Of a stretch of 64,000 nucleotides of DNA, positions 46,901-56,859 are shown in pieces. Positions within the stretch are counted from its first letter, which is position 1, and every line of letters begins with the position of its first letter. The stretch comes from Coniella vitis. Lineage: Eukaryota; Ascomycota; Sordariomycetes; Diaporthales; Schizoparmaceae. The stretch lies in contig WUJK01000017.1 of the NCBI GenBank assembly GCA_011317545.1, positions 404,508-468,507 of the forward strand, read 5' to 3'. The notes under the pieces were generated by a model, which saw only the letters and a program-made list of their open reading frames with translations, made no database searches and was not told where the DNA came from. The position numbers and the translations under genes were made by a program.

Positions 46901-48834
46901 TCAGGACGAACGGGGTACGCATGCGCAGTGTCACGACCGGCACGTACGACGGGCAAGGTCGCCGTTCCATGAAAAAGGATACAGAAGCAGTGCAGACACC
47001 CTCTGGCGAGGTTTTGATCGCTCGTTCCAAACTTGATCAGCAAATGGCCAACGATATTTTGTTTGCGCGCCGCGAGTTGATGCTGCAAAAGGTGGCCGAA
47101 GCCAATCAGAGGCTGCAAGACGAGGAGAAGAAGCTCGACGAGCAGTTGAGAAATGCTCGCCACCTTCAGCTTCTGGCGCCAATTCAACCAAAAACGCGCG
47201 ACGCGATGCTCCTGGCAGCTGCTCGCATGGCGGCTCAGCTCAAATGGACGCGCATTGAGATATGGAAACTCAAGTGCCACCGTGATATTATGCTACTTGA
47301 CTTGGAAGAAGAGCGCCAGATTCTGGGACTCCCTCCAGGCCCCATTTCGGAAGTTCTCAGTCCCAAGAAGGCAGCGCTACAACGCGAAACGTCCAAATTG
47401 TCCAAGGCTAGCAGTGGTACAATAATATTAAGCCCTCCGATGCCTGTCTCGACCTCGGCGCAACGAAGCCAATCAGTCGATGCGACCGAGGCAGCCGCAA
47501 CGGCCGATTCGCCCGTTACTGAAGTGTTTATGACCCCGCCGTCAACTGCCGCGTCACCTCTGTTGCCCACGCACCAGGGCTCAGGCGAGACGCCCTCTCT
47601 TAATCTCGTACCGAGCAGGAGAGGCTCTGTGTCAAGTGCGGTATCCTCGCGACCTGCCCTCCCCGTTACGCCCCCTCGGAACCCAACCTCTTTTAGTTCT
47701 GGCACCGACCGTAGTGGCGAGGATCACCCAGAAGAAGACGCCAATGAGCGAGACCTCCTCGAAAAGACTGGTCTTCTCAGCAAGGGAATTACCATGAGCC
47801 CAGAGCACGTGGTCAGAACGAGGAGCAACGAGCCTGACCAACCATCTGACCAGCAGCAACAGCCGCACAGCAACTCCATCGACAAGGACAAGGGCGACAA
47901 GAACAAGATCCGCCGCAGTCTGCAGCGCACTCTTAGGGAGGGTGCGGGCCATCTCTCGCACGCTCGCAGCCGTAGGGGCAGAGACGGCCCTGCAAATGGG
48001 TCCATGGACGACAACAACGAGGCAGCAGAAACTCTCACACGTGGTGCTGGACCATTTGTCGTGCACGGCAAAAAGGCATCTGTCATTCATTTCGGCACGG
48101 AGCTGCAGAGTTTGACCTCTGATGAGCGTCTTCGCGCGCGCATATCCTCCCAGATGGATGACGCGACATCTGATGGTGATGTTGCTGCTGTTGCTGCTGC
48201 TGCTGCTGCAGCAGATGAGCCCACAGCAACGAATGGCGGCAGCAACAGTGCTTCGACTGGCACCGGAGATTTCCGCGTCTTTTTGCTCTCTGGTGGCAGT
48301 AGCAACAAGAAAGGTTCTTCAAACGAACGTCGCTCGTCAGCAGCCAGCGCAAGTACAGCAACAGCAAGGAGTTTCCGTGAGTTGCACAGAAAATACTCAT
48401 CAGCTACCAAGTACAATTCGTCGTCTGCGAACCTTGCGCTCAGCCTCCTCATCCCGGGCGCCGATGATGATAGTGATGCGGCTGTGAGTTGCTCAGATGG
48501 TCGGCGCACACCCTTGCCGAGGGACCATGTTGAGGACGTTGTTGAGGAGGAGGAGGAGGAAGAAGGATCTCAGCGTGGTGCTTCTGATGAGGACGGCGAG
48601 AGTGAGGCAGAGGCAGAAGGGAAGACAGACGCGGAGCTCGACGGCCATTTTGCTGGCACTGGTGCGACCAATCAGGCGCGCGAAACGCTCTTCTTTACCC
48701 CTGAGCCGCCCGCGTCGCCGATTGAGGACCTTGAAGATGGCGAGGGTGGCGGCAAGGGCAAGGGCAAGGGTGCGGCGGTTGAGGGTGAGGTAACGGGCAG
48801 GATGCCGAGTCCGAGTGTGCCTGTGTCTGCTTGA
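43984..48834 (+). CDS. SYT1: Sec7-PH guanine nucleotide exchange factor for Arf (Syt1-type)
   Basis: Intronless, 1,616 residues. Residues 1-555 are disordered, Ser/Pro/Thr-rich and basic. A Sec7 domain covers about 559-722: DAFHLAVLRSFMRKFGF, then LPKETQHIDRFLQAFANRY with the catalytic glutamate at E631, and AYFIAFSLLILHTDVFN. A PH domain follows at about 838-1000 (VGVLWRKDAKKKKTRSPWQEWGAIL to NDWLAKLNYAAAF). Next is a helical segment at about 1011-1116, then a long low-complexity tail with poly-Ala, poly-Glu and Asp/Glu runs. Sec7 domains eject GDP from Arf GTPases; Syt1 in yeast activates Arl1 at the trans-Golgi. Domain order and spacing fit Syt1/EFA6-like proteins better than BIG or GBF types. 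The start is the first ATG after the pyrimidine-rich leader, with two stops upstream in frame. Confidence 0.85.
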   Translation: MPFLRNKRGNPANESEVRKSAIFADDYTPESARPVLRTATSNIDLPALRLSSSQLDADVFAAADVAAAAQHPSPSSTTTPTPSIPAPPVTPPHDDSPSSPRTVVAVEKRNSNTNNIHTPATTTITTANGDHKSKNKINTVDSNTLHPPDINDRPDSPPIQEEMPKHRRFSMLRFRNASDSQLSARAKKQAYAHADEPAPPVPRGMKDAQQRPPSQSRAFSANAGSTAPPEIITTAPTVEFNTAPRKKQSSMFSRLRRSGEELRTEQTPPIQPLSRKDRRKSLIPSAYSSSGKGSIGIDEPPPPRPKSSNAHPGHGRSHEDAPTQPPPLPIPASRLSESSRSEDSAVGRLQSHTPTSTSNSSSTNNFFRLRRKQKQAEPLFPLAHLQRQRSHDQGVSPSQSLPPSTPVRQSTSSTTSAFSSQQTPVASAANGINGATTTPPGASPSRGLFSRTNASPATALFRPLSPHSGASSPTRSHINLRGRSSTMSSLGRDSLDDRLGLPQSRASTSTTGRKSFGDLLGISRLRGPDSTRQGSGTPATPGSNTSKDNSLNIPRESVVLPEKREDENPGRYLERLEDIASRSMIAAAVAKSADAFHLAVLRSFMRKFGFFGDPMDMAIRKLLMSAELPKETQHIDRFLQAFANRYHECNPGIYTNPEQAYFIAFSLLILHTDVFNKNNKHKMQKQDYIKNTKGEGIANEILEGFYDNITYTPFIHVEDELDIGGGERPASHKNPKKKPVLPIPTAPEAALKKAAKEPIDPYTLILDNRLDILRPNLKEVMHLEDHFNYVGTAPSLNLKELQKTFFRTGILQIVSARSRPDAFMTEKTATNPDEAQPGVVDIKVTKVGVLWRKDAKKKKTRSPWQEWGAILTGAQLYFFRNTAWVKHLMHQYESHIKQGHDGIPIVFKPPLESFKPDALMSTDGAVALLDSSYKKHKHAFVYVRHGGLEEILLADDEDEMNDWLAKLNYAAAFRTNGVRMRSVTTGTYDGQGRRSMKKDTEAVQTPSGEVLIARSKLDQQMANDILFARRELMLQKVAEANQRLQDEEKKLDEQLRNARHLQLLAPIQPKTRDAMLLAAARMAAQLKWTRIEIWKLKCHRDIMLLDLEEERQILGLPPGPISEVLSPKKAALQRETSKLSKASSGTIILSPPMPVSTSAQRSQSVDATEAAATADSPVTEVFMTPPSTAASPLLPTHQGSGETPSLNLVPSRRGSVSSAVSSRPALPVTPPRNPTSFSSGTDRSGEDHPEEDANERDLLEKTGLLSKGITMSPEHVVRTRSNEPDQPSDQQQQPHSNSIDKDKGDKNKIRRSLQRTLREGAGHLSHARSRRGRDGPANGSMDDNNEAAETLTRGAGPFVVHGKKASVIHFGTELQSLTSDERLRARISSQMDDATSDGDVAAVAAAAAAADEPTATNGGSNSASTGTGDFRVFLLSGGSSNKKGSSNERRSSAASASTATARSFRELHRKYSSATKYNSSSANLALSLLIPGADDDSDAAVSCSDGRRTPLPRDHVEDVVEEEEEEEGSQRGASDEDGESEAEAEGKTDAELDGHFAGTGATNQARETLFFTPEPPASPIEDLEDGEGGGKGKGKGAAVEGEVTGRMPSPSVPVSA

Positions 48835-50712
48835 TTTTATTAGAAGTGACGCACTGTGTATGTGTGTATGGGCATGCGGTTGGACGTTCATATTTGCTCG
48901 TTTTCCGTACGTCCTGGCTTCTTGGGCGCAACAACTTTGAAGCCTTCTATATGATTCCCCCCAAATCGACTGTACTATCTAAGATTACGAAATGGAAAAG
49001 AACGGGAAGGGAAAGGGAAGAGAGAGAGAGTGTGTGTGTGTGTGGAAAAGGTGGCTTATCTTCGTGAGACGAAGCAAAATGGGACTTTTATTTTCCGTTC
49101 TCGTCTGACTTTGTTTCTCTCCTTCGTTTTTACAATAATACCTCTTTTGGCCCATGTTCTTTTTGCGATTCCTCTGGAAAGAGAGGATTAGGGAGCGCAA
49201 AAAAAAAGGAAGCAAAAGAAAGCTTACGCTGTTTTTAATTCATAACACCTGGGATTTGGTTTGAGGGGGGGCTTTTGAAATAAGTACGCCTAACACATAT
49301 CGTCGTATATCGATGGATACTGGGCCGGCATGCAGAGAGGAGGAGGTACGTGTATAGGAAAGAATCCAATGCATACCGCGTCATTTTTGTCTGTATAGGT
49401 GGGTAAGGCAGTCGTTTCCTGCCTGGGTATGTGCCAAACTATTTTGTGGATTAGCAGAGAAGAGCAGAAGGCTGGTTCTGCCCTTTTTCCTACGTGAGGA
49501 TGCTACATTTATTTTCGAATTCTGCTGAATGGCTTGCTCGTTGCCTCAACACTCTTGTGTAGAGACTTTGAACCAGTGCTTTGATATGATCTTAGATGTG
49601 ATATAATACGCTACAGAAGGCTCGAGTCCTTCCCGCTTCTTTCATGGGGCCATCACTTGAAGATGCTAATGATAGTAGGGAGAATTTGGATCTTGATCTC
49701 AACAGAGGAAGGCCATGAGCCTTTATCGGCAGTTCGGTTACCTGCTTTATTGAAATGGGCTCTGCTTTGAGTAATGTTTCCAGATTGTCAACAGCAATAT
49801 TCTTGGGTCTCTAACGTGCTCACCGGACCGAGCTGGGGGTCTGATGCGAGATCAGCTGCAGGATATTTGGTGGTGACTTGCTAGAATATCACGACAGGCT
49901 TCACTCGCAAGTATCAACATTCCATCCATGGTATTCACCAATACTTCAGATCATTGGTCTGCAGGGAGGCTGGCAGATGTACCGAGGATGTGCAGTCAGG
50001 TCAATCCACAGCTACTATCCTGATCCTCCGATAGCCAGCAAGGAGGCATAAAAGTCTCTAGACAAAGGTCCAGGTCTTGTTGCCCAGCCAGCGATGACTT
50101 GACCGCATCACAGAGATCTGCAAGCTGCTGCCTGGTGTGCTGCTGCTTGTTGGAATATTCATTTTGAGCAGGGTGTGGCAGTGAATGGAGGTCTGCTGTC
50201 GTTGTCCACCTGCTGGCATTGTTCATCTGGGCCCCTGACCCTTTTCGAGCTCCCTCTCCCCAGCTTTCGTTGCTATCATTGCCCTCTGCTTCTGTCTACC
50301 AGTCTGGTCCAACTGGAGCTGGCCACACACCTCTCAACTCGAAGGTGTCGTTCGTGCCAAACTTGACCCCTGCTTTTCTCTCTTCCCCTTCGACGCGTTC
50401 CCAGCTTTGTTGTTTCTTCTCTCTTCCACCTCGGACCTTTTCAACCCCGTCTCGATTGCAGCCCAACTTGGATCCTTTCTTGAACCACACGAGCTTTTTT
50501 GTGTGAATCGCTTGTGCTCGTTGGATCAGCTTATTCAACGCCATCTCATCATCGAGACCGATTCCCATCGCATCTCTTTCAGTCGGCCGAGCTCGATCAC
50601 TACCTGAACACTCGCTCTCCATCAGCCACCATAGTCAGCTTTGGACCTGGGTAAGCACTCACAGCACTCCCACGTCACGTTCCATGCTAACAGCCAACAC
50701 TGTTAGGTCAAG
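48835..50712. other. 1.9 kb spacer upstream of the membrane-protein gene
   Basis: It holds a GA/GT microsatellite (49020-49044), T- and A-rich runs and, from about 50170, a pyrimidine-rich leader. No coding sequence is convincing. Confidence 0.65.
50651..50706 (+). other. 5' leader intron of the membrane-protein gene
   Basis: GTAAGC donor, a GCTAAC branch point near 50691 and a TTAG acceptor, ending six bases before the ATG at 50713. It is 56 bp, typical of fungal introns. Confidence 0.6.
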
Positions 50713-52633
50713 ATGTTGCTGGCAATGGCGACGTCTGCCTCTGGGCTGCCGCCTGGTAGCCGGGCTTGCCTCACTACTACACGCGCCGCGCCGCCCAACC
50801 CAACCTCGACGCTTCCAACCACGCGTCAGGTGGTTGGAGCTCTGGTGGACCAGCCTGGCAAAGCCGACTCGCATACCACGAGCATCGAGGTTGTTGGTTG
50901 CGGCAACTGCATGGGCGACAAATATCAGGTCTCGTTGAAGCCCACATGCAGCACTGGCAAGGCTTGGACCACTTGTACTCTCCTAAACAGCCAGTCCACT
51001 GGCAACAAAGCTCTCGTATCTGGAGACGTTAAGGACAAACTCAGTGAAGCTGGCGAGCACATGGAGAAACAGCATGGAACCAGCTGGCACGCTGCCCCCC
51101 ATGCCTATCACCACTCTACACCCCAAGCAGTGGCCCACCGAGCTCCCCTTTCCCAAAGAGCACTTCTTTGAGGACCAGGACCACCGTCACGATACCAGTG
51201 ACTTTTGGACCAGCTTCACGTGGGATAGCTTCGTCAGCTCGATTCCCACTGGAACTGGCATCGTGGTGATCCCTCCTTATGACTGGTCGAGCACTCCCAC
51301 CCCGACCCCCACTCCCACCACCATGAGCACCACAAGCAGCAAGAAGCTAGCACCTCGAGCTCGTCGACCATCAGCGAATTGCAGACAAGCCCTACTCTGA
51401 TCACAACCACCAGCGCGGCCTCGCTTCCCTCCACTAGTAGCCAGACTCAGAGCCTGTCAGAGTCAACCACCTCCCGCTCGTCGACGTCCACCAGCACCAG
51501 CAGCCTTGGCCTGACTCCCACCTCAGCCAACGCCGTCGTCATTCTGACCAGCGAGATCACAGTCTACCCGACTGCTACTGCTCACACCACCACCAATGGC
51601 AGCGGACCATCCCCACTCTCTGTCGGTGCCAAGGTAGGCATTGGCGCAGGCTCAGCTGCCGGTTTCCTGGCCTTTGCCTCGGTGATCGCCTACGCGTTCG
51701 GCAAGAAAAACCACAAGCACAAACGAGGCAATGGCTCCTCGCCCTCGTCCAACACAGGATCCGCCCGCTCCTCGTCGCTGGCCTCGTTGCGGCGGTGCCG
51801 CCGCCGCGACTCGCTGGAGCTCACGGAACGCATTCATGGTATGTCGGCACCCAGCAGCAATCATGCGAGTAGCAGCAGCAGTACCAATAACCATAACCAT
51901 AACCACCACGCCACCAGCAGCGATCGCAGCGCAGCTGCCGTCCCCGCGCGCGAGGGAGGCGGCGAGCGCGCCGGTCCTCCTCACGCGGCGGGCCACGCCC
52001 AACAAGAGTGCCCGTACGAGGGCCACTGCTCCGTCCACGATCCCCTGCGCGCCGCCGCCGCCGCCCCTGTCCCGCATCACCCGCGCCGCTTTGGCATGTG
52101 GGGGAGCCGTCGCACCCGCAGCGGCCAGCTGGTCGCCGAACTACAAGCGATGGAGCCTCGCGGCAGTGGTCACGATGACAGTGCTGTTGGTCGCAGCCAG
52201 ATTCCTATTGGCCGCTTGAGCAGAGGCAGCAGCAGCGCCCAGGGCGGTCAGGCAGCAGCAGGACAAGCTGGGCAAGCTGGTCGCTCTGAGCTGCCTTCGT
52301 CTGCGGCTGACACCAGTTCGGAGCCTCTTCTGCAGAGCCAGGCTCGCCAAAACTTCGCTGCAAATCCAATGCCCCCGACCTCGTGCAACCATGCCTCCGC
52401 ACTGGCAGAGTCAGATGGAGCTGCTGTCGGTGGCGATGCAGCACGAGCAGCAGCAGCAGCAGCAGCAGCCCGCGTATGCCCCAATTCTCTCTCGCAGCGA
52501 GCCTGCTCGCCCATCCGGCCCTGGAAGCTACTACGACGCAGTCAACTGTCCGTATTCGCTGTGGCGCCAGCAGCCCGCGGCGGAGCTCGACGGCACCCCA
52601 GTCGAGGCGCAGCAGTCGCAACCCCGTCGCTGA
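50713..52633 (+). CDS. Single-pass Ser/Thr-rich membrane protein with interrupted frame
   Basis: No family recognised. Reading in three linked frames gives one sensible protein: a Cys-containing ectodomain (VVGCGNCMGDKYQVSL, about 50887-50940), a Pro/Thr then Ser/Thr-rich stalk, one transmembrane helix (VGIGAGSAAGFLAFASVIAYAF, about 51637-51702) followed by KKNHKHKR, and a long basic, low-complexity cytosolic tail ending in a CAG-encoded Gln run and AAELDGTPVEAQ. The frame moves 1 to 2 near a C6 run (51095-51100), back to 1 near C4/C5 runs (51300-51310), and to 2 near a C5 run (52372-52376). Single-base indels at those runs would reconcile it; no good introns do. Either the sequence has homopolymer errors or the gene is decaying. 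The layout resembles Mid2/Wsc-type wall sensors, but no shared domain is visible and the signal peptide is weak. Confidence 0.5.
52440..52470 (+). repeat. CAG trinucleotide repeat
   Basis: An almost perfect CAG run read as Gln in the frame that ends at 52633. Confidence 0.85.
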
Positions 52634-55600
52634 TGAGTGGTTTCTTTCTTTCTTTCCTTCTTGTGTTTTGTTTTGGTGTTCTTGTATGGCTATATTCCAG
52701 CGCGGTCGGATATATTCCCCAACCCCCCCAACCCCTTTTTGCGGTGGACATGCGGTGTTCCCAGGGTTGATTTCATCCAAGCAGTGGTCAACTGGTCGCA
52801 AGAAGTACCTTCCTTTCGAGGCGCCACAAAACGACAAGATAGGATTTGGAGGTGGTCACGTGGTACCTTTTCCGCGTGTTCTTTTTTCTTTTTTTCCCCT
52901 GTTTCTGCGTTTCTGCGGGAGTTCTGGGGTCGTCGTCGTTTTCGATACCCTCTGTCTGGCGGATTGGCGTTGGGTTTCCATGGGACGGACAAGACAGACA
53001 ACTTCTACACGGTCTTGCAAAGGACTTGTCCTTTACTGCTGCGACCTGGATGGATCACTTAAGAATGGGGGAGTTTGGAGGATGGATACTGGTCAACAAC
53101 GCAACGCCATGTTTTGCGTTCTTTTTCTTTGTTTTCTTTTTCTTTTTTCTTTTTGATTTTGTCTGTGTTGGAGAGCTGAGCTTGGGCATGGCAGCCGCGC
53201 AGCAAGGAGGGGATCATGGGACGATATCTCACGGCACAATCTGGAGGGACCACAAGGGGGGATCACGTATGTGAGGTTTGGCAATCTCTGCGCTTTCTTT
53301 CACGAGCACGGTTCTTGCCCGTGCTTGAACGATTGGGATATGCAAATCAGCTCTCAGGAAAGTTAAGGAAGGTTGGCGGGCTTGCACGGCAAGAATCTCT
53401 CTTTTCTCTCTTTCTCTTTGATCAACAAACTGCTCGAGGTCCAGGTAGACAAGATGAATCAGATCGTGACTTCTTAGCTGTAGCTATGCTACTTTTGATC
53501 TCATGCTCTGCATCCCCACGTAGAGTGTCTGGCTGTGTCTGGGATATGACAAAGATACCGTTCACGCAAGAATACCGGTATTTCTGTCTGCTCTTGTATC
53601 TGCTTGTCCTTGTAGGAATAGTGGTTGAAATAACGACTGATGACTGGCCGTCTCTCTCCTTTTCACGTCCAGATCATAGGTCTGAACGGGCGTCCAGTTC
53701 TCTGGCCAAACCAAGCATAGAGGTGTGAGCAGAGTCAACTTCAGGAACAAATTCAACTCGCCCAGAATGTCTCAAGCTATGCATGACTTTTACCGCAAGG
53801 AACTGGCAACGTCGATGTTTACTTTGAGAAGCAGAATGTTGCACTCTTGATCTTCATTTTCTTTCCTAGCCAATGGTGAGTCCATCAAATATCTACAGAG
53901 ATGGCCTACAAGAAAACCTAGATACATCGGATGGACAGAAGGCCTACCAAGACCAATCCCTGACCTGACCTGCAAATAGCAGAGTAGATCCCACATACAC
54001 ACGCTACACGACCCTCTCCGAACAAAACACAAGACTCATGAAGGCATCAACGCGTGCTACAGAAAATCTACTAGCCGCCATTCCAAAGGAGAGGAGGAAG
54101 AACGGTGGATAAACGTTGTCCCACCACCACCAAGCTTCGAAACCATGCCCCAGTATTGTTGATCGTTCCGCTGGACGGGAGTTATGCTTACAGATTACTG
54201 TTGACTTGAGACGAAGGATGGCTTCTGCGACTCGATAGTCGTCGGCCTTGCTGACCCTGGTTCAACATCCAACAAGGGCGTTCGTTCCAGCACAGCGGCA
54301 TTATTCACACACACAGGACCCCCCTTTTGCGGTGAAGCCCATTCTCCTTTGTATCTTCCTTACTCTTCAGTATTCCAGAGCCGTTGAGGCACCACGCATA
54401 GACATGACTCTAGCCTTGCAGGCTAGCTAGCGGTGTGGCTAGCAGCACTTGGCAGCATGACAATGACATGGGAAAAAGTCCATCGTCGTACTCGTACCGC
54501 AAGGCGATTTGTCGTGCTCCATCGCTGATTTCCATTGCCATGACACAATACCCTTGCGGCTGCTCCTCAAACTTGCCGGCATCACGAGACTAGCTTGAGC
54601 CGTTACATGCTTTAAGCATGCATGTATGCTGTCAAATGTAAACGGGAAATGCTTGCGCAAGACTAATAAGGGCGGGCGTTGCCTTCTCGGAGCAACTGCT
54701 CCTCCTGCGTGTCGATGGATGGGTGTTTGAGATTTCGCTGCCCCCGTTTGCAGGGCGTTACAGATCTCGTGTGGCAAAGAGAAGCAAGCCCAGCAGCACT
54801 CGATGAGCCAAAGCATGAGGCGAATTCCCGAAGGACGGGGCACTACCAGCAGCCCAAGACAATACCAAGTCCATTAGTATCGCGAGCCCGTCCTCTTGCG
54901 CGCTCAGTCTCGACGTCTCAGACCGTACAGGTCCAAATTGGCGCATCCCCGTTTCACAGACAGTGACTGAATGGCCTTGACCACCGTCCTCAGTCTGAGC
55001 CATTTGGAACGTTGGCGCCAATTTCACGACCACAGACAGCTCCATCATCAATGCTTTTTTTTTTTCCCTTCTTTTTTAAAATGAGAATAATGTAAAAATT
55101 TCACAACCCCACCCTTCTTCTGTACCAACGCCTGGCTTCTTCTTCATCCTAACCCCCTTTATAAAGATCCATCTGTGCTTTGGCATCACGAGATGATGAC
55201 CTCCAAGCTGGAGCAAGTCTGCAAACAATCCTTTCTTCTGTGGGTTGTGTACCTTGGCGCGGCGTGCTTCGTGTGTTCATCTCAGTAGTCGGTTCTACTG
55301 GCAAAGCGTGTACATAGTAATCGGGTACTAGACATGGGTTTGGATGAGGCTCCGAGTCCACGAGTCCACCCACCAACGAGCCAAACCAGCGAGCCAGCCA
55401 TCACCAAGCCTCTCGCCATCAAACTTTCCAGAAGCCTGGTTAGCCTCCCGCGCCGGCAGGACTAGTCGCGACGGGGGCATCCCAGGCAAAACACACCAAA
55501 GGGCCGAAACTAGGCAAGTTGCCAACGAAGACGTTTGATACGACCGAGGTAAACTTTTGTTAGTCTGCAAGAATGATGGACGCCCATCGCCCGGATTGTC

Positions 55601-55824
55601 CGCTGGTTTCCTGCTTTGCCATCCAGGGCCCCCATCCATCTTCTTCTCCTATTTCCAAGCAAGCAGAAACGAACTTGTCCTTTTCTTTTTTTTTGGGGCC
55701 GAGCCAAGACGGCAATACGGCACACGCACACTATTTGCACTGACTGAGCCCCCAAGGAAAGCATATTTGAAGACAAAGGGCCAAGCATTTGTCGATAGCG
55801 AGAGTGATCGTCACAGTGACACAC

Positions 55825-55842
55825 GCACGCACGCACGCACGC
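55825..55842 (+). repeat. (ACGC)n short repeat
   Basis: About five copies of a CGCA/ACGC unit in the gene-free region. Confidence 0.8.
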
Positions 55843-56819
55843 ACAAACACGGGGCTGTTTATCGTTAGACAATGCTCTCACGGGCGGGTGTAAACAGACG
55901 GTGAAGAACGGAATACGACAGACAGTTGGTTCTAGCAGATGTGATGGACGCCGAGAGAGGTTAGCCACGGCATACAGTGGCAGGCAGCCTTGACCTAATC
56001 GGGCGTTGCTTACAAACATAGTACATAGTACATAGCAGTGCACGTGTTGCCTGACTAATAGTAGTGATATGAAAGGTGGCTGCTAATAAACTAATCACAA
56101 CCACGACATTCAATGGTCTCTGTTGCGCTCAGATTGCACCACGGACGAGCAACGTTCCTGGGCCAGAGGAGGGGGACATGTCACAGTTGCTCGAGGACAG
56201 TGCGTTACTGCTTAGCCCAAGAACTGGCGAACGGTGATGTGCGGCTCCCCTACGAGCCCACGCGCAGATATTATTCATATAACGGCGTGACTGACGTGCC
56301 ATGTCGCCGCAGCTGGTCGCGTCGTCGTCATCATCAGTGCCATCGTGGGCGCCAGTCCTTCTTCTTATGCGTATGTATGTATACTAATGCACACTTTGGC
56401 CTCAAACACACCTGGGGACAATGCTTGTCCGTGAGCTCGTTTGCAACCAAACAGAACCTTCCTATCCGTCCGTCCGTCCATCCACGTCTTTCAGCTCCGT
56501 TCTTGCAGGGGACACTACCCCGAGAAGAGGAGAGAAGAAAGAATTCCAGCAGAATATAGACGGGGGGGCCCCTTGGAAGAGAAATCGCCAGCATTGCTCT
56601 GAGACCCTTTTTTTTTTCCCCTTGTCCCCTTCAAGTACCGCCTCCCTTGGGACTTGGCTGTTTTATTAATAACGAAAAGCCCCGAAACCCGTTGCAATCG
56701 CATTCATGCGATCGATGGGGCTCCCCTTGCCATGTGGTTTGTTTCTTTATTTCTCCTAGTGTCTGTCCATGTGCTCAGACCGCACATACACGACAAGAAT
56801 TGTCAGGGCCACCCCCTTC

Positions 56820-56820
<1 letters not shown>

Positions 56821-56853
<33 letters not shown>
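56821..56853 (+). repeat. (CT)n microsatellite
   Basis: About 16 dinucleotide copies with one interruption, in the gene-free region. Confidence 0.9.

Positions 56854-56859
<6 letters not shown>

Noticed and set aside
52383..53156. Alternative + frame across the end of the membrane-protein gene
   Set aside because: It reads the CAG repeat as poly-Ser and continues into T-rich spacer; the frame ending at 52633 gives a more natural tail.
53216..53728. 170-codon frame after the membrane-protein gene
   Set aside because: No recognisable domain, no plausible extension by splicing, and mixed low-complexity content; not reported as a gene.
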